Origin: Planctomycetota bacterium
Lineage (GTDB): Bacteria > Planctomycetota > B15-G4
Reading direction: 5' to 3'
DNA length: 64,000 nt
Assembly (NCBI GenBank): GCA_029259695.1
Contig: JAJDEQ010000102.1
Span: 1-64,000 of the forward strand
Shown here: positions 60,984-64,000 of the stretch, piece by piece
Position numbering within the stretch: the first letter of the stretch is position 1
How the letters are laid out: every line of letters begins with the position of its first letter
Notes under the pieces: model-generated
Seen by the model: the letters and a program-made list of their open reading frames with translations, nothing else
Databases searched by the model: none
Told to the model about the DNA's origin: nothing
Translations under genes and position numbers: made by a program

Positions 60984-63656
60984 TCAAGGTACATCCACGC
61001 GAATTGTCTGCCGCCGCCGCTCGTCGACCGTCACTGCGACCGTCTGCAAGGCGCCGTGCTCCCATTGGACCTCGACATCCCAGGGGCCGGGCGGGAGCGG
61101 GAGAGGTCCTGCGAAGCGGTCGTGGGGTCCCACGCGCACGACTCCACCGTAACCCTCGGCAACCAACGAGTGGAGGCGGATCGTCTCGGGCAGCGGCGAC
61201 GCCGGATCTGCCCGTTCGATAGCGAAGATGACCTGGACCGTGTCGCGCACAACGATCTCGATCGACTCGTCCTCGGCTCGGAACTGATGGGCGGACGAAG
61301 ACATCGGGGCCGACTGCGAGTAGGCGAAGACCGAGCCCCCCTCACCTCGGGGCAGCAGTAGCTCGCAGATTCCGTCAGCGCGCGTCGCGCCGACACCGAG
61401 ACTCACGCCATCTCGCGAAGCCGAGACACGCATGTCCGGGAGCGGCTGCCCATCGGCATCGACGACCAGGAAACGCACGGATCTCAAGTCGTACACGAGG
61501 TCCGCGCGGCGGGCGTCCACCCAGCTCGCGATCTCGAACTGGGTGCGCGCCACCAGGAGGGCCTTCTCGACCAGCGAGGACCCGGGAGCCGGTCGGAGGA
61601 GCACGTCGTATGGGCCGGGCGGCAAGTGATCGACACGCACGACGTCGACGACATCCTCCAACGAGAGGTGAGACACCATCGAACCGTTGGGGCCCGCCGT
61701 CACGCTCAGACTACAGGGATAGGCTTCTCCAGGGACTTCCAGGGTGATGTCGCAGGAACCTCCCGGGAGCTCGACGTAGTATTCCTCCTGTCCAGGCAGG
61801 ACCTCGAGAGTCGCCAGCTCGTAGGAGAACCCACCCGAGAGCGTCGCTACCTGCAATCGAGTCGCTCCCACCCAGTCGAGGCTGGCGCCCCACGAGTCCG
61901 TCGAGGTCGACGTGCAGGAGACACTCACTCCATCCGCGACACGAACGAGTGAGACGCGGCGCAGTGCGCCGTCGCTGCCGGGGATGACGACGCGCACCTC
62001 GTGTCGAGTCTCGAGGGTCAGGTCGAGCCAGAGTTCATCACCCTCGGCGACATCCACCTGTCGTCGCAGGGCGACCTCACGGTCGTCTTCGACGAGCAAC
62101 CGGTGGGTTCCTGGGCGGATGGCTGTGATGCGAAAGGTCCCATCATCCCGCACCGGGACCACATGCTCTCGCGGGAGGGAAGGCACTCGCAGGTCGCCCG
62201 GCCCCGCGAGCCTCACGACGTGACTTGACAGGTCGCCGCCATCCACTCCGGGATCTGAGAGCCGCCCTTCGATCACGTTGCCCGCCAGCAACGCGATCGG
62301 CCCCGCATCCCAGGCGGATGCGTCCGCGATCACTCTGGGGACGTACCCGGGGTGTTGGATCACCAAGGAACCCACTTGCCACGGGAGTGAGAACGCCCCG
62401 TCCTGGTCGGTCGACGTCGTGCGCCCGGGCGTCGCCGGCGCCGGGAACTCGTGGCGGCGATCGTACGAGTCGAAGGCGTGCTTCCACTCCGCGCGAGCGA
62501 TGACCTCTCGCACGGGAGCGAACATCACCCAGCAGCCACCGAGCGGGCGACCGCCCGGGTCCACGACGCGCGCACTCAGCTCTCCCCGGTCGACCCGGGT
62601 CGCGCGGAACGGGCCGCTCCATCCAATGTCCGGCACCGTCACCGCGAAGGGCTCGGCGAGGAAGCCGTCACGGCCGATCTGCACGCTCCATCGGTTCGGG
62701 TGCGTCACCGGGACGACGCATCGCCCGCGCGGGTCGACAGGCGCGCGAACGTAGAGGCTGGTCGGTCCATCGTCGCCGAAGGCGACTTCGCCACCGAGAC
62801 CCGCGCCCTGCCCGGATGACATCAAGACGTCGACTTCGCCACCCTGCCAGCCTTCCCCCGCGTCGTCGCGGAGGTCCAGGAGGAGACCGCCGAGGCGTGG
62901 CGCGCGCAGCGTGAGCGGTTCTCGGCTCTCGATGGCGACGCTCTCGAAGCGGCGATAGGGAAAGGCCGATCCGAACGGAGCGTCCAGGCACGGCGTCCCG
63001 CGTAGGCCGACGGTCCGAAGCGACCGGGAATCGCCCGCGTAAGGAAACACACCGACGCTGTTGGTCGAGGTTCGCTCGCGAACCACGGAACCGTTCACGG
63101 CCCGGGTGAGCAAGAGCTCCTCCCCGCCACAAGGCCGCCCCGACTGATCGAGCATCGTGCCCCACGCAACAGCGCCAAGCCGCAACGTGAGTTCGATGCG
63201 CGCGGGTCGCGCTGCCGGCTCGAGCGGTGCGGACGTCTCACCCCAACCCGGGGCCGAGGCGCTGAGCACGGCTCTTCCAGCGAGCGTCACGACGAAGTGC
63301 CCGGGGGCGACTCGCCTGATCGCCGCTTCGTGCGACGGTTCGAGCGCGAGCTGCGCAGCGCCGAGGACGGCCCCCCCTTCGGCGAGGACGAGGACTTCGA
63401 CGCTGTGTCTCGAAGGAGGCTCGCCGGCATCGATCGGGGGCGCGACGGACTCGACGGGCGCGCCCGAGGCGCCGCGTGCCCCGGCCGCAGAGCCGGCCGA
63501 GGCGGGGGGGTGCGGAGGCCGCTGCCGACTCGCTGTCCGATCTCCCCGCTCGACGGGCGAACGGTCCCCTCCCGACCCGACCAGCGAGATCACGCCCCAG
63601 CCGAAGACCGCCACCAGCGCCGCCGTCAAGGACAGCTGCGCGAGGCGCTTCCTCAT
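60984..63656 (-). CDS. Large membrane-anchored protein with carboxypeptidase-regulatory-like repeats
   Basis: An 890-residue protein. A hydrophobic segment near the N-terminus (about 8-27) anchors it; a Pro/Ala/Ser linker follows to about residue 85. The rest is a chain of beta-sandwich repeats with phrases like TFRITAIRPGTHRLLV, DHLPPGPYDVLLRPAPG and LPPGPWDVEVQW, the carboxypeptidase-regulatory/PEGA-like type. No catalytic motif is seen. Its ATG shares the A of the upstream small gene's TGA (TGATG), so it depends on translation of that peptide. The context suggests a surface role, perhaps in handling the small peptide, but that is only a guess. Confidence 0.7.
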   Translation of the reverse strand: MRKRLAQLSLTAALVAVFGWGVISLVGSGGDRSPVERGDRTASRQRPPHPPASAGSAAGARGASGAPVESVAPPIDAGEPPSRHSVEVLVLAEGGAVLGAAQLALEPSHEAAIRRVAPGHFVVTLAGRAVLSASAPGWGETSAPLEPAARPARIELTLRLGAVAWGTMLDQSGRPCGGEELLLTRAVNGSVVRERTSTNSVGVFPYAGDSRSLRTVGLRGTPCLDAPFGSAFPYRRFESVAIESREPLTLRAPRLGGLLLDLRDDAGEGWQGGEVDVLMSSGQGAGLGGEVAFGDDGPTSLYVRAPVDPRGRCVVPVTHPNRWSVQIGRDGFLAEPFAVTVPDIGWSGPFRATRVDRGELSARVVDPGGRPLGGCWVMFAPVREVIARAEWKHAFDSYDRRHEFPAPATPGRTTSTDQDGAFSLPWQVGSLVIQHPGYVPRVIADASAWDAGPIALLAGNVIEGRLSDPGVDGGDLSSHVVRLAGPGDLRVPSLPREHVVPVRDDGTFRITAIRPGTHRLLVEDDREVALRRQVDVAEGDELWLDLTLETRHEVRVVIPGSDGALRRVSLVRVADGVSVSCTSTSTDSWGASLDWVGATRLQVATLSGGFSYELATLEVLPGQEEYYVELPGGSCDITLEVPGEAYPCSLSVTAGPNGSMVSHLSLEDVVDVVRVDHLPPGPYDVLLRPAPGSSLVEKALLVARTQFEIASWVDARRADLVYDLRSVRFLVVDADGQPLPDMRVSASRDGVSLGVGATRADGICELLLPRGEGGSVFAYSQSAPMSSSAHQFRAEDESIEIVVRDTVQVIFAIERADPASPLPETIRLHSLVAEGYGGVVRVGPHDRFAGPLPLPPGPWDVEVQWEHGALQTVAVTVDERRRQTIRVDVP

Positions 63657-63892
63657 CACGAGGAGCTGTTGTTCGCGGCCGGCGTGCACGAATTCGTGCC
63701 GCCGATGTTGCAGTTGTTGGTGAACGACCGGGTACGGGTGTTCGTCGCGCTGTTGTCGGCCCGGCGAGCATCCACCACGAGCAGGGATTCACCGTCGTCG
63801 CCGAGGAGCGCCGACTCGGAGAACCGAAGGGCCATGCGGCCCTCCGATTCGTTCACCGCCCGTTCGTCCTGTTCTTCGACCAGTTCCCGCAT
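63656..63892 (-). CDS. Small peptide, possible RiPP precursor
   Basis: A 78-residue peptide. The N-terminal half is acidic, without signal peptide (MRELVEEQDERAVNESEGR), followed by ALRFSESALLGDDGESLLVV. The C-terminal 25 residues are very different: Asn, Ser, Thr and two Cys (FTNNCNIGGTNSCTPAANN, then SSS). Leader-plus-core asymmetry and Cys near Thr/Ser resemble lanthipeptide-type precursors. Codon use is GC-ending like its neighbours, so it looks coding. AAAGG lies about 8 bases before the ATG. It is coupled (TGATG) to the large exported protein. No modification enzyme lies in the window. Alternatively it is a small structural protein. The function is unproven. Confidence 0.5.
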   Translation of the reverse strand: MRELVEEQDERAVNESEGRMALRFSESALLGDDGESLLVVDARRADNSATNTRTRSFTNNCNIGGTNSCTPAANNSSS

Positions 63893-63916
63893 TCGGGGGC
63901 CTTTGACGAGTCGACT

Positions 63917-64000
63917 CTAGTACTCGACCTTGCGCGGCAGCTCCTTGGCCTCGGCGACCCACTTGGTCACCGCGTCGACGTTGGGCAGGCGCCGGGTGAG
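63917..64000 (-). CDS. C-terminal fragment of a gene running off the right edge
   Basis: The last 27 residues before a TAG stop read LTRRLPNVDAVTKWVAEAKE and end LPRKVEY. They are helical and basic. The frame has normal codon use and is open to the edge. It lies 24 bases upstream of the small-peptide gene, so it may be the first gene of that operon. I cannot assign a family from so little sequence. Confidence 0.5.
   Translation of the reverse strand, partial: LTRRLPNVDAVTKWVAEAKELPRKVEY

Overview
The window looks like a piece of a high-GC (roughly 70 % by eye) Planctomycetota chromosome. The evidence is the gene content: a PVC-type heme-associated dehydrogenase/cytochrome pair, secreted FG-GAP and integrin-VWA proteins, large families of unassigned secreted proteins, a DUF1570-like protease, a planctomycete-style Ser/Thr kinase fused to TPRs, and a divergent ECF-like sigma factor. 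A lineage close to the deep-branching marine planctomycetes is plausible, but it is not proven. I see no rRNA, tRNA, CRISPR array, transposase or prophage.

Layout. 1-1454: end of a dehydrogenase gene and its c-type cytochrome partner (minus). 1641-7834: a membrane sulfatase-fold enzyme overlapping a GT-C glycosyltransferase, facing a TMTC-like TPR glycosyltransferase. 7996-13625: DNA polymerase IV, a membrane-anchored unknown, a DUF1513 Tat protein, a lipoprotein and a DUF1684 lipoprotein. 13644-23800: a second membrane sulfatase-fold enzyme with a DUF885 peptidase, a DUF1570-like protease, then a secreted sulfatase-fold enzyme with a lipoprotein. 23940-36707: a Rieske oxygenase, YceH, an M28 peptidase, and a run of secreted structural/adhesive proteins (IPT, FG-GAP, integrin-type VWA, unknown) broken by an epoxide-hydrolase-like gene. 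36789-43723: formate-THF ligase, a sulfotransferase/class IV aminotransferase pair, a triple FKBP isomerase and a B12-binding radical SAM protein. 43790-50751: a regulatory block (degenerate-receiver LuxR protein, divergent sigma factor, FG-GAP protein, kinase-TPR). 51005-53375: small membrane proteins and a GlpE-type rhodanese. 53428-57856: a tightly coupled four-gene operon (S51-like protein, two esterases, ATP-grasp ligase). 58055-60903: a TlpA-like thioredoxin, a beta-propeller and a sarcosine-oxidase-like flavoenzyme. 60984-64000: a large exported protein translationally coupled to a 78-residue peptide that resembles a modified-peptide precursor, plus the end of another gene.

The best candidates for something undescribed are: (1) the S51-like/esterase/ATP-grasp/esterase operon, whose S51-like member has Ala where the catalytic Ser belongs; (2) the Cys/Ser/Thr/Asn-rich small peptide at 63656-63892; (3) a recurring pattern in which the last codons of a gene, including its stop codon, are tandemly duplicated into the following spacer (four genes); and (4) three sulfatase-fold enzymes that all carry Thr where the formylglycine Cys/Ser is expected.
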